From JAEVLT01 sp044598425 (GTDB lineage: Bacteria > Bacillota > Bacilli > Bacillales > Cytobacillaceae): a stretch of DNA of 64,000 bases. Shown here in pieces: positions 17,357-25,738 of the stretch. The stretch spans positions 2,790,001-2,854,000 of the forward strand of contig CP172536.1 in NCBI GenBank assembly GCA_044598425.1. Reading direction: 5' to 3'. The notes below the pieces were generated by a model, which saw nothing but the letters and a program-made list of their open reading frames with translations, was not told the origin of the DNA and made no database searches. Each line of letters opens with the position of its first letter. Position 1 is the stretch's first letter. The translations under genes were made by a program, and so were the position numbers.

Positions 17357-18237
17357 TGTACGATTACCGTTTTCATTCAATGAGCACCATTGTTCAAATT
17401 TCCATTACGAGCGAACTGTTTGCAAATGACTTAATGCCTGTGTATAAAAAATTTGTGAAAATTGAAGACCTTTGCAGCCGCTTCCGAAACGATAGCGAGC
17501 TTTCGCAGTTGAACGAACAAATAGGTAAAGAAGTGCCTGTCTCAAATGAATTGTTTGCCATTCTTGAGACAGCGCTTCGCTTTTATGAGGAAACCGGCGG
17601 GGTTTTTAATCCCGGCATCTTACATGCCCTTGAACAAACCGGCTATACGAAGTCAATTGAGCATATAAGAGGGAGAGAAATCAGCGGGATGGATATGTGC
17701 TCACCCCGCGTTCATCTTGATAAACCCTTTTTGCTAAATGAACACAATAGCACAGCATTTTTACGCACCAAGCTGGATTTAGGTGGAATTGCCAAAGGCT
17801 GGGTGATTGATCAGGCATCGGAATTATTGGCGGAGTATGGAGCCGGGTTTATCAATGTTGGCGGGGATATCCGCATTTTTGGAACGCTGTCGAGGCCTTT
17901 AAATATTGGGATTGAAGATCCGTTTGAACCTGAGAAAATTATTTCAGATATCGAAGTTGAAAATGGAGCCATCGCTACATCTACATCAATGAAACGGCGC
18001 TGGAAAGTAAACGGTGTGGATCAACATCATTTAATCGATCCCTTTACAGGGGAAGCTTCGAAAAGTTCGATCGTCTCGGCAACGGTGATAGCTCCAACCG
18101 CTGTGGAAGCGGACGTATGGGCAAAAGTGGTGCTTCTTTTAGGAGAAGAGAAGGGGCGGCGCTGGATTGCCGAAAAAGGCACCGGAGCGGTTTTCATTAA
18201 CCGGCAAAAAGTGATTTGGAGGGAGGGCTATTTATGA
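17356..18237 (+). CDS. apbE: FAD:protein FMN transferase, ApbE family
   Basis: A 293-residue protein with the ApbE hallmarks KLDLGGIAKGWVIDQAS, INVGGDIRIFG, IATSTSMKRRW and HHLIDPFTGEAS (FAD and Mg binding). ApbE attaches FMN covalently to Thr or Ser of carrier proteins. It overlaps the small upstream gene by one base and the downstream membrane gene by an ATGA overlap, giving a tight three-gene operon. Oddly, no signal peptide or lipobox is visible at its N-terminus (MYDYRFHSMSTIVQ), although many ApbE proteins are exported lipoproteins. The upstream overlap leaves no room for a longer start. Confidence 0.9.
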   Translation: MYDYRFHSMSTIVQISITSELFANDLMPVYKKFVKIEDLCSRFRNDSELSQLNEQIGKEVPVSNELFAILETALRFYEETGGVFNPGILHALEQTGYTKSIEHIRGREISGMDMCSPRVHLDKPFLLNEHNSTAFLRTKLDLGGIAKGWVIDQASELLAEYGAGFINVGGDIRIFGTLSRPLNIGIEDPFEPEKIISDIEVENGAIATSTSMKRRWKVNGVDQHHLIDPFTGEASKSSIVSATVIAPTAVEADVWAKVVLLLGEEKGRRWIAEKGTGAVFINRQKVIWREGYL

Positions 18238-18764
18238 TTGAACAGTTTGAATGGTATTTTATACGCGCAACCGGTTCTGTCGCCTACTTGTTGTTATACC
18301 TGTCAGTCATCACAGGCCTTTACAGCCAAGTGCGCAAGAAACGCAAACAAAAAGTAAATGGAACTCTCTTTTTACATGAGTCCTTATCAAACTGGGCGTT
18401 GATTCTCGTTTTTGGCCACTTAGGATTTTTGCTGATCGATTCATATTTTAAGTTTACGTGGAAAGAGCTATTGATCCCGTTTAATACCACCTATCAGCCG
18501 TTTGCGATGGCGCTCGGAATCTTGTCATTCTATTTCTTGATTGTAACCGTCTTGACGTCGAAAGCCCGTAAGAAAATCGGCTATCAAAGATGGCGAAAGC
18601 TGCATGCGCTCAACCCGTTTCTTTATATTCTCGTCACCTTGCACGGCCTGTTGATCGGCACAGATTTTCAAGGAACATTTCTTGCAGTAGTAAATCTAGC
18701 GCCACTGATTATCATGGGCTTCATGATGCTGGGGAATAAAGGCAAAGTAAATGTATCCAATTAA
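18234..18764 (+). CDS. Ferric-reductase-like transmembrane protein
   Basis: A 176-residue protein from the ATG at 18234 (GGAGGG upstream) with about five membrane helices. Histidines placed in helices (LILVFGHLGF, KLHALNPF, LVTLHGLLIG) fit heme ligation in the ferric-reductase-like domain, as in NOX/FRE and MsrQ relatives. It has no soluble flavin/NAD domain, so it probably passes electrons from a quinol or cytosolic donor to a separate flavoprotein. With ApbE and the small motif-bearing protein it forms a plausible extracytosolic electron-transfer unit. A mobile repeat starts one base after its stop codon. Confidence 0.82.
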   Translation: MIEQFEWYFIRATGSVAYLLLYLSVITGLYSQVRKKRKQKVNGTLFLHESLSNWALILVFGHLGFLLIDSYFKFTWKELLIPFNTTYQPFAMALGILSFYFLIVTVLTSKARKKIGYQRWRKLHALNPFLYILVTLHGLLIGTDFQGTFLAVVNLAPLIIMGFMMLGNKGKVNVSN

Positions 18765-18949
18765 GAAAAGCGCAAGCGCCTTGCTCATCGGCGTACGGAC
18801 TGGAGGCCCTTCGACTGAGATAAAGGAAACACGGTGAGCGTAGCGAGCCGATGTTGACTTATCGTAGGGAGAAGGACGAAGTACGCTAGCCGATAGGCGC
18901 TTGCGCTAGACAGTTATCGAAGTGCATATATAAATTCTGATAGTATTAA
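18765..18949 (+). repeat. Mobile repeat, subtype B, copy 4 (185 bp)
   Basis: A subtype B element inserted exactly after the TAA of the ferric-reductase-like gene. ATTAA occurs on both sides (18760-18764 and 18945-18949), like a short target-site duplication. Confidence 0.9.
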
Positions 18950-18982
18950 AAAGCCAGATCCCTTTGGGAATCCGGCTTTTTG
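18948..18982. terminator. Bidirectional terminator between the redox operon and the rhodanese gene
   Basis: The stem AAAAAGCC(A)GAT/ATC(C)GGCTTTTT provides T runs on both strands. The mobile repeat separates it from the operon it once followed directly. Confidence 0.75.
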
Positions 18983-18995
18983 GCTAATCAGCGAT

Positions 18996-19301
18996 TTATT
19001 TTGTTTCTCCTGTCCAGTTCATCATGCCGCCGACCATGTTGACTACCTTGTATCCCTGATCATGTAGATACTGGCACACATTTCCGCTCCGGGCACTTGA
19101 ACGGCAGATAAAAATATATTCTTTATTTTTATCAAAATAATCAAGGTTAGCTGGAATGTCTCCCATGCGAATATGCTTCGCGCCTGGAATCATCCCTTGT
19201 TCTACTTCATCGTATTCTCTGACATCGACAAGCTCGAGTTTCTCGCCTACCTCAAGTTTCTTCTTCAACTCATCCGTTGTGATCGTTTTGATTTCGCTCA
19301 T
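18996..19301 (-). CDS. ytwF: Rhodanese-like sulfurtransferase
   Basis: A single-domain rhodanese of 101 residues from the ATG at 19301 (AAAGGG 7 nt upstream; the ATG two codons earlier is too close). It shows ELVDVREYDEVEQGMIPGAKHI and the active-site loop ICRSSARSG with catalytic Cys at residue 66, followed by VVNMVGGMMNW. It probably transfers sulfane sulfur in the cytosol; the acceptor is unknown. It lies downstream of leuS on the same strand, with a terminator between them. Confidence 0.87.
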   Translation of the reverse strand: MSEIKTITTDELKKKLEVGEKLELVDVREYDEVEQGMIPGAKHIRMGDIPANLDYFDKNKEYIFICRSSARSGNVCQYLHDQGYKVVNMVGGMMNWTGETK

Positions 19302-19317
19302 TTTCATACCCTTTCTT

Positions 19318-19348
19318 TAAAAATACCCCCCACAACAGGGGGGATATT
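19318..19348 (-). terminator. Terminator of leuS
   Basis: On the minus strand ATCCCCCC and GGGGGGTA pair around a short loop and are followed by five T. Confidence 0.8.
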
Positions 19349-19360
19349 TGTTTTCATTGC

Positions 19361-21778
19361 TTAATTTGCGACAATATTCACTAATTTTCCAGGAACGGTA
19401 ATGACTTTGCGAACCGTTTTGCCTTCGATTTGTTCTTTCACTTTTTCATCATCCATCGCCAATTGTTCAAGCGTTTCTTTCGATGCATTTGTCGGAACGG
19501 TAAGTTTATGCTTCACTTTTCCATTTACCTGAATGACAATTTCAACTTCTTGATCGACCAGTTTTGATTCATCATACGCCGGCCATGCTTCGTATGAAAT
19601 CGTATCATTGTGACCAAGCTTTTCCCAAAGTTCTTCGGCAACGTGAGGGCAAATGGGCGAAAGCATTTTTACAAATCCCTCCATATAATTCTTTGCAAGA
19701 GCAGTGGATTTATACGCTTCGTTTATGAACACCATCAGTTGCGAGATTGCCGTATTAAAGCGCAAGCCCTCTAAATCTTCCGTCACTTTCTTTACCGTTT
19801 GGTGATAGACCTTTTCAAGGCTTGCTGACTCTTCGCTCGCTTGGATCTTTGGATTTAAGCTGCCATCTTCTTCAATGAACAATCGCCAAATCCGGTCAAG
19901 GAAGCGTCGCGCCCCATCTAGACCGTTTGTCGACCAGGCAATCGAAGCATCGAGCGGTCCCATAAACATTTCGTATAAACGAAGTGTATCGGCCCCATGG
20001 CTTTCAACAATCGCATCAGGGTTGACAACATTTCCTTTTGACTTGCTCATTTTTTCATTGTTTTCGCCCAAAATCATTCCTTGATTAAACAGTTTTTGGA
20101 ACGGTTCTTTCGTTGGAACAACGCCAAGATCGTATAGAAATTTATGCCAAAAACGGGCATAGAGCAAGTGGAGCACAGCATGCTCGGCCCCGCCAATGTA
20201 CACATCAACTGGAAGCCATTCATTCAGTTTTTCACGAGAAGCAAGCTCCTGACTATTTTTTGGATCAATATAGCGCAAATAATACCAGCAGCTTCCCGCC
20301 CATTGCGGCATTGTATTCGTTTCGCGGCGGCCTTTTTTGCCTGTTTCAGGGTCAACAACATTTACCCACTCAGAGATGTTGGCAAGCGGCGACTCGCCGG
20401 TACCTGATGGCCTGATTTCCGTTGTTTTCGGCAGAGTTAGCGGCAGCTGCTCTTCAGGAACAGCCGTCATTGTTCCATCTTCCCAGTGGATAATCGGAAT
20501 TGGTTCGCCCCAATACCGCTGACGGCTGAATAACCAGTCGCGTAAACGGTATGTCACCTTCTTGGTTCCAATCCCTTTTTCCTCCAGCCAGGAAATCATT
20601 TTTTCAATTGCATCCTTTTTGTTTAAGCCATCCAAAAACTCTGAATGAATATGTTCGCCATCCCCGGTATAGGCTTCTTTTTCAATATCCCCGCCGGCTA
20701 CCACTTGCCTGATCGGCAGTTCAAATTGTTTAGCAAACTCGTAGTCCCGCTCATCATGGGCAGGAACTGCCATAATTGCGCCCGTTCCATAGCTGACCAA
20801 TACATAATCGGCAATCCAAATCGGCATTTTTTCATTGTTAGCCGGATTGATGGCATAAGCGCCCGTAAACACACCTGTCTTTTCTTTCGCCAAATCGGTC
20901 CGTTCCAAATCGCTTTTGCTTTTGATTTTTTCCAAATAGGCTTCCACTGCCAGTTTCTGCTCAGCTGTCGTAATTTTGCTTACAAGTGCATGTTCCGGCG
21001 CCAGCACCGCGTAGGTTGCTCCAAAAAGAGTATCCGGACGAGTCGTGAAGACGGTAAACGTTTCGTTATGATCTGCGATCTTAAAGGTAACTTCTGCCCC
21101 TTCCGACCGGCCGATCCAATTGCGCTGCATATCTTTAATGCTTTCGGGCCAATCGAGTTCTTCCAGATCTTCAAGAAGACGGTCTGCGTAAGCAGTGATT
21201 TTCAGCATCCATTGTTTCATTGGGCGGCGTTCAACAGGATGGCCGCCGCGTTCACTTTTCCCATCAATGACTTCTTCATTTGCCAAAACCGTGCCAAGAG
21301 CCGGGCACCAGTTTACGGCAACTACATCAATATACGCAAGCCCCTTTTTAAAGAGCTGCAAGAAAATCCATTGTGTCCACTTGTAGTATTCCGGATCTGT
21401 TGTATTTACTTCCCGATCCCAGTCATATGAAAACCCAAGCGATTTAATTTGGCGGCGAAAATTGTCAATATTTTTCTTTGTAAATTCCGCTGGATCATTC
21501 CCTGTATCCAATGCATATTGTTCTGCCGGCAAGCCAAAGGCATCCCAGCCCATTGGGTGAAGGACATTGTAGCCCTGCATCCGTTTTAAGCGAGAAAGGA
21601 TGTCTGTCGCTGTATAGCCTTCAGGGTGACCCACATGCAGTCCGGCTCCGGAAGGATAAGGAAACATATCAAGAGCGTAAAATTTCCGCTTCCCTTTTTC
21701 TTCATTTGTTTTAAATGTTTTTTCTTCTTCCCATTTTTTTTGCCATTTCGATTCGATTTGCTGATGATTGAAGCTCAT
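19361..21778 (-). CDS. leuS: Leucyl-tRNA synthetase
   Basis: An 805-residue class I synthetase that charges tRNA-Leu. The HIGH-type motif appears as GAGLHVGHPEGY near the N-terminus and the KMSKS loop as NNEKMSKSKGNVVNPD. The central CP1 editing domain contains TTRPDTLFGATYAVLAPEH. The length matches the bacterial enzyme. It is controlled by a T-box leader with a leucine specifier and ends at a strong terminator. Confidence 0.98.
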   Translation of the reverse strand: MSFNHQQIESKWQKKWEEEKTFKTNEEKGKRKFYALDMFPYPSGAGLHVGHPEGYTATDILSRLKRMQGYNVLHPMGWDAFGLPAEQYALDTGNDPAEFTKKNIDNFRRQIKSLGFSYDWDREVNTTDPEYYKWTQWIFLQLFKKGLAYIDVVAVNWCPALGTVLANEEVIDGKSERGGHPVERRPMKQWMLKITAYADRLLEDLEELDWPESIKDMQRNWIGRSEGAEVTFKIADHNETFTVFTTRPDTLFGATYAVLAPEHALVSKITTAEQKLAVEAYLEKIKSKSDLERTDLAKEKTGVFTGAYAINPANNEKMPIWIADYVLVSYGTGAIMAVPAHDERDYEFAKQFELPIRQVVAGGDIEKEAYTGDGEHIHSEFLDGLNKKDAIEKMISWLEEKGIGTKKVTYRLRDWLFSRQRYWGEPIPIIHWEDGTMTAVPEEQLPLTLPKTTEIRPSGTGESPLANISEWVNVVDPETGKKGRRETNTMPQWAGSCWYYLRYIDPKNSQELASREKLNEWLPVDVYIGGAEHAVLHLLYARFWHKFLYDLGVVPTKEPFQKLFNQGMILGENNEKMSKSKGNVVNPDAIVESHGADTLRLYEMFMGPLDASIAWSTNGLDGARRFLDRIWRLFIEEDGSLNPKIQASEESASLEKVYHQTVKKVTEDLEGLRFNTAISQLMVFINEAYKSTALAKNYMEGFVKMLSPICPHVAEELWEKLGHNDTISYEAWPAYDESKLVDQEVEIVIQVNGKVKHKLTVPTNASKETLEQLAMDDEKVKEQIEGKTVRKVITVPGKLVNIVAN

Positions 21779-21815
21779 GGATTTTTCCTCCTAAATTCTC
21801 CAGCTAAGCTGGGCA

Positions 21816-22095
21816 AAAATAAAAAAACTCCCATCCCCAAACGGGACGAGAGGAATATGTATCGATCTCCCGCGGTACCACCCACATTAGTGCTCACTCG
21901 TAAAATAAAAATGCACTCGCTTAACACTTTAACGCGGCATGCGGCAAACATTACTTTTCGGTTGGCACCAGAGATTTTCATGTTTGCAACTTCGGAGGCG
22001 AGTTCATGATTTTCCCGATTGGCTTGCACCCACCGCCAATTCTCTAACATGCGGGAAAAGAACCATTACTACTCCTCGTCATTGTCATTGTCAAT
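21816..22095 (-). promoter_or_regulatory. T-box riboswitch, leucine specifier, before leuS
   Basis: On the minus strand the conserved T-box sequence TGGGTGGTACCGCG lies at about 21884-21871. It is followed by a terminator (CTCTCGTCCC/GGGGATGGGAG plus T7, about 21853-21816). Upstream is a long Stem I region with GAACTCGCC, where CTC (22002-22000) is the likely Leu specifier codon. A -10-like TATACT sits at 22107-22102. Uncharged tRNA-Leu is expected to stabilise the antiterminator and turn on leuS. Confidence 0.93.
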
Positions 22096-22165
22096 ATGAA
22101 AAGTATACGGTTATTTTAATAAACTTTCGGGTTGGATGCAAGTTTTGGCAAGAACGGATTGACTT

Positions 22166-23341
22166 TTAGGCTTCATTTTCACCCTCCGTTAAACCCCGAT
22201 CATAAAAAACAGTGGTGATAAGAGAAATGATAAATAAACCAATCAATACAAGAAACAGCATCGGCATTCCATACAGATCAACGATCATACCGCCGAGAAG
22301 CGGGCCCACCATCCTCCCGCTTGTTGCAGTGCTATTGACAACACCTTGGTAAAAGCCTTCGCGGCCTTTCGGCGACAAATCAAATGCGACGGTCGGCACT
22401 GCAGGCCAGACAAACATTTCCCCAATCGTCAAAATGACCATTCCTGCCATAAATCCTGAAAAACTGTGGGCCATGCTGGCTGCTAAAAAAGAAACGATAA
22501 AAATGAAAATTCCGGCAAGCATTTGGAGTTTAAATGTTTTTGTAAATTGTTTTATAAAAAGTTGCACGAGCGGCTGGCCAAGAACAATTAGCGCACCATT
22601 TATAGTCCAAAGCAAGCTGTATTGGGTAAGGGAAATGTTGATTTGCTGTGTATAGGCCGCAATTGTTGTCGACCACTGTACATAGGCGACCCAGCATAAT
22701 AAATAGCCTAAACTGAGAACCATCAAAGCACGAAGATTCCGGTTATTTTTGAACGATACTTTTTCAGATTGTGTTGTTATTCTTTTTCCTGCTTTGACCG
22801 ACATCCCTTTATAGCCAAAAAAAGCAATTAGCAAAAAGATGATATAAAGAAGCGTATTTGCCAAAAAAATGAGCTGAAAAGAATAGTCCGCAACTAAGCC
22901 GCCAAGCGATGATCCGATCGCAACACCGAGATTTTGAGAAACGTAAATCGCATTGAAAGCTTTGCGGCCGCCCTCCTCCCATACCGAACCCGCCATCGCA
23001 TACATAGATGGAAAAATAATGCCGGTTCCAAATCCAATAATAATGAGAAAAATGACATATTCCGGCCAGCCATGCCAAAGAGTTAAGCCGACGAGTGCAA
23101 GCAATGTAATCCCAATTCCGGTAAGGATGGAACGATATCCGCCAATCCGGTCAAACAAACTGCCGCCGATCAGATTGCCCAGCACACTGGCAGCCGAGTT
23201 GAACATGAGGACAATGCCTGCAACCGATAGCGATTTCCCCAAAGAATCATGAATATAGATTGTATTTAACGGCCATAAAAACGAATTTCCGGTCACATTT
23301 ACGGCCATTCCGATTACTAAAAGCCATAACGCACGGGGCAT
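22166..23341 (-). CDS. yttB: Major facilitator superfamily transporter
   Basis: A 391-residue, about 12-helix MFS protein with the loop 2-3 motif GGSLFDRIGGYRS and LSPKGREGFYQGVVNSTATSG in the second half. It resembles drug-efflux or sugar-type MFS proteins, and its position upstream of leuS matches YttB of B. subtilis. The substrate is unknown. AAGGAG precedes the ATG. Confidence 0.85.
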   Translation of the reverse strand: MPRALWLLVIGMAVNVTGNSFLWPLNTIYIHDSLGKSLSVAGIVLMFNSAASVLGNLIGGSLFDRIGGYRSILTGIGITLLALVGLTLWHGWPEYVIFLIIIGFGTGIIFPSMYAMAGSVWEEGGRKAFNAIYVSQNLGVAIGSSLGGLVADYSFQLIFLANTLLYIIFLLIAFFGYKGMSVKAGKRITTQSEKVSFKNNRNLRALMVLSLGYLLCWVAYVQWSTTIAAYTQQINISLTQYSLLWTINGALIVLGQPLVQLFIKQFTKTFKLQMLAGIFIFIVSFLAASMAHSFSGFMAGMVILTIGEMFVWPAVPTVAFDLSPKGREGFYQGVVNSTATSGRMVGPLLGGMIVDLYGMPMLFLVLIGLFIISLITTVFYDRGLTEGENEA

Positions 23342-23466
23342 ATAAATTGCTCCTTTTTTAATTTCAAAACAAAAGCAATTGTAGTCTTTTTTTCCGACAG
23401 GTGCAATCTTTTTTTCGGAATGGCAGCTTTTATCGTCCGGTGGAATGTGCGAAACCTAAAAATCAT

Positions 23467-23490
23467 GCCCTTAACATCGCTGTTAAGGGC
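23467..23490 (-). terminator. Terminator downstream of the small 23.5-kb gene
   Basis: GCCCTTAACA and TGTTAAGGGC form a perfect 10-bp stem with a 4-nt loop. A T-rich tail follows on the minus strand. Confidence 0.7.
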
Positions 23491-23498
23491 AAACTTCT

Positions 23499-23678
23499 TT
23501 AAGATGATTGTTCCGGCTCTGGATGGGATTTTGATTTTACAGGCTGACCGCCGGATTTTTCATATTTCAGCTTGGCCTTTTTAACAAGGTCATAATCCTT
23601 GCCCATTTCCAGATCTTGATTATTTTGGCCGTTTCGCGTTTTTTGTTCAGGGTTTTGTTGTTTTGATCGCTTTTTCAA
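23499..23678 (-). CDS. Small conserved-looking basic protein, function unknown
   Basis: A 59-codon open frame from TTG 23678 with an AAGGGGGAAAAGGGA-type ribosome site. The product begins MKKRSKQQNPEQKTRNGQNN and continues QDLEMGKDYDLVKKAKLK. It is rich in Lys, Gln and Asn, has no membrane segment and looks disordered. It lies just downstream of ytzC on the same strand and ends 9 bp before a strong hairpin, which supports a real transcription unit. I do not recognise a function. Confidence 0.65.
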   Translation of the reverse strand: MKKRSKQQNPEQKTRNGQNNQDLEMGKDYDLVKKAKLKYEKSGGQPVKSKSHPEPEQSS

Positions 23679-23696
23679 TCCCTTTTCCCCCTTAAT

Positions 23697-23960
23697 TTAT
23701 CGACCTTGCAAAATCATTGTATTTTGCAGCTGCTGAATTTGCAGCCTCATTCGATGAAGCTGTTCTCGCTGCTGGGGATTGGCACTATGCGCCATTTTTG
23801 CAAGATCATGATAGGTGTTCTCCAGCTCTTGTAAGGCAATCGTATAGTCATCATTGTTATAATGCTCTTGAAGACTGCTTTCCTTGTATTGATCTTGGGC
23901 AAAAGTAATCGCATCTTCGCATTTTTGTAGTAAATTTTCGACTGATTCCCGAGTAGCCAT
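23697..23960 (-). CDS. ytzC: YtzC family protein (DUF2524)
   Basis: An 87-residue, mostly helical protein ending REQLHRMRLQIQQLQNTMIL, a pattern shared with B. subtilis YtzC. Heptad-like hydrophobics suggest a coiled coil. GAAAGGGG precedes the ATG. It is divergent from ytqA as in B. subtilis. No function is known. Confidence 0.83.
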   Translation of the reverse strand: MATRESVENLLQKCEDAITFAQDQYKESSLQEHYNNDDYTIALQELENTYHDLAKMAHSANPQQREQLHRMRLQIQQLQNTMILQGR

Positions 23961-24172
23961 CTAAAAACCCCTTTCAAACCTGCATAGAAGCTTTTAGCTT
24001 CTTTTCTTATTGTGTTCACATTCATTTTTCCTATCACGCAGTGAAATAAATAAATGTTGGAAACGAATTAAGGGGAAAATCTTCTGGAAATATCCTTCAC
24101 ATTGGCGATGCCAATCGCTTCATGTTAAAATTTTTCTTATGCACCTATTTTTAAACAAAAGGAGGTTCTGAA

Positions 24173-25135
24173 ATGATTCAGACGAAACCTTTTCCATATG
24201 CAGTAGACGACAAACGATATCATACTTGGAATTACCACCTTCGCCAGCAGTTCGGTCATAAGGTGTTTAAAATTGCACTGGATGGCGGCTTCGATTGCCC
24301 AAACCGCGACGGTACGGTGGCACATGGCGGCTGCACATTCTGCAGCGCTTCAGGTTCCGGTGATTTCGCCGGCAACCGCGCCGATGATCTCGAAAAGCAA
24401 TTTCGTGATATGAAAGAAAAAATGCATACAAAATGGAAAGATGGCAAGTACATGGCCTATTTTCAGGCGTTCACCAATACACACGCCCCTGTGGAGGTGC
24501 TTCGTGAAAAATATGAGACCGTATTAAAACAGGAAGGTGTTGTCGGTCTCTCGATTGCCACTCGGCCTGATTGCCTGCCGGATGATGTTGTTGACTATTT
24601 AGCAGAGCTACACGAAAGAACGTATTTATGGGTGGAACTTGGCTTGCAAACCATCCATGAACGGACGGCTTTATTGATTAACCGAGCACATGATTATCAA
24701 TGTTATGTTGAAGGGGTAAAGAAACTGCGTAAGCGTGGTATTCGCGTATGTTCCCACATTATTAACGGTCTGCCTTTAGAGTCAAAAGAAATGATGATGG
24801 AAACAGCACGGGAAGTGGCCAAACTGGATGTTCAGGGAATAAAAATTCATTTATTGCACCTTTTAAAAGGGACACCAATGGTCAAACAGTACGAAAAAGG
24901 AAAGCTTGATTTCCTTTCAAAAGAAGACTATGTTAACTTAGTATGCGATCAATTGGAAATTTTACCGCCGGAAATGATTGTCCATCGCATTACGGGGGAT
25001 GGCCCGATTGATCTGATGATCGGCCCAATGTGGAGCGTTAACAAGTGGGAAGTGTTAAACGCGATTGATGCGGAATTGAAGCGGCGGGACAGCTGGCAGG
25101 GTAAATTTTATCAAGCAGCAGGGGATTTAACATGA
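24173..25135 (+). CDS. ytqA: Radical SAM protein YtqA (MnmL), tRNA wobble-uridine modification
   Basis: A 320-residue radical SAM protein of the TIGR01212 type. The cluster cysteines lie in CPNRDGTVAHGGCTFC (about residues 41-56), followed by the glycine-rich SAM region and EVLREKYETVL. In B. subtilis YtqA has been linked to conversion of cmnm5s2U toward nm5s2U at tRNA position 34, the step before the methyltransferase encoded next. The stop overlaps the start of ytqB, so the two are translationally coupled. Confidence 0.9.
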   Translation: MIQTKPFPYAVDDKRYHTWNYHLRQQFGHKVFKIALDGGFDCPNRDGTVAHGGCTFCSASGSGDFAGNRADDLEKQFRDMKEKMHTKWKDGKYMAYFQAFTNTHAPVEVLREKYETVLKQEGVVGLSIATRPDCLPDDVVDYLAELHERTYLWVELGLQTIHERTALLINRAHDYQCYVEGVKKLRKRGIRVCSHIINGLPLESKEMMMETAREVAKLDVQGIKIHLLHLLKGTPMVKQYEKGKLDFLSKEDYVNLVCDQLEILPPEMIVHRITGDGPIDLMIGPMWSVNKWEVLNAIDAELKRRDSWQGKFYQAAGDLT

Positions 25136-25716
25136 AGCTGGATCGCGTCCTCCCTTTTGCAAAAAAATTGATTGAAAAAGCTGTCGAGCCTGGCGAAATT
25201 GTCGTAGATGGAACAGTCGGCAACGGACATGATACGGTTTTTTTAGCCAAGCTTATCGGAAGCTCCGGAAAAGTTTATGGATTTGATATCCAGGAAGCGG
25301 CGCTGCTGGCAACAGAAGAGCGGCTTCAACAGGAAAAACTGCTCGATCGGGTTGTTCTTTTTAAAAAAGGGCATGAAGCTCTAATTGACAGCATTCCAGC
25401 AGAAGACCACGGAAAGATCAAAGGGGCGATTTTTAACCTTGGATATTTACCCGGCAGCGATAAAACGATCACCACAAAAGCCGCAACAACGATTGCCGCA
25501 GTTGAACAGCTTCTTGAAATCATGGCCCCTGAGGGCATAATCGTTTTGGTGATTTACCATGGTCATCGTGAGGGCGCAGCAGAGCGTGACGAACTTCTCG
25601 CATATTGCCGGCTAATGGACCAAAACAAAGCCCATATTCTGCAATATCAATTTATCAATCAAAAAAACAATCCGCCATTTATTATCGCCATTGAAAAAAG
25701 GCAGAGCCAGGCTTGA
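25132..25716 (+). CDS. ytqB: SAM-dependent methyltransferase YtqB (MnmM)
   Basis: A 194-residue class I methyltransferase with motif I VVDGTVGNGHDTVFLA (about 24-39), FDIQEAALLATEERL and FNLGYLPGSDKTITT. YtqB was formerly called an rRNA methylase. Later work assigns it to methylation of nm5s2U to mnm5s2U in tRNA (MnmM). The tight coupling with ytqA supports a shared pathway. Its 3' end lies inside the terminator stem. Confidence 0.9.
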   Translation: MKLDRVLPFAKKLIEKAVEPGEIVVDGTVGNGHDTVFLAKLIGSSGKVYGFDIQEAALLATEERLQQEKLLDRVVLFKKGHEALIDSIPAEDHGKIKGAIFNLGYLPGSDKTITTKAATTIAAVEQLLEIMAPEGIIVLVIYHGHREGAAERDELLAYCRLMDQNKAHILQYQFINQKNNPPFIIAIEKRQSQA

Positions 25717-25738
25717 TGCCGCCTGGCTCTTTTTATTT
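25703..25738 (+). terminator. Terminator of ytqAB
   Basis: AGAGCCAGGC and GCCTGGCTCT form a perfect 10-bp stem followed by TTTTTATTT. The ytpB stop lies within its 3' edge. Confidence 0.9.

Noticed and set aside
20645..21430. 261-residue frame antisense to leuS
   Set aside because: It is a mirror of the leuS coding frame (codon bias shadow) with no ribosome site and no recognisable family.
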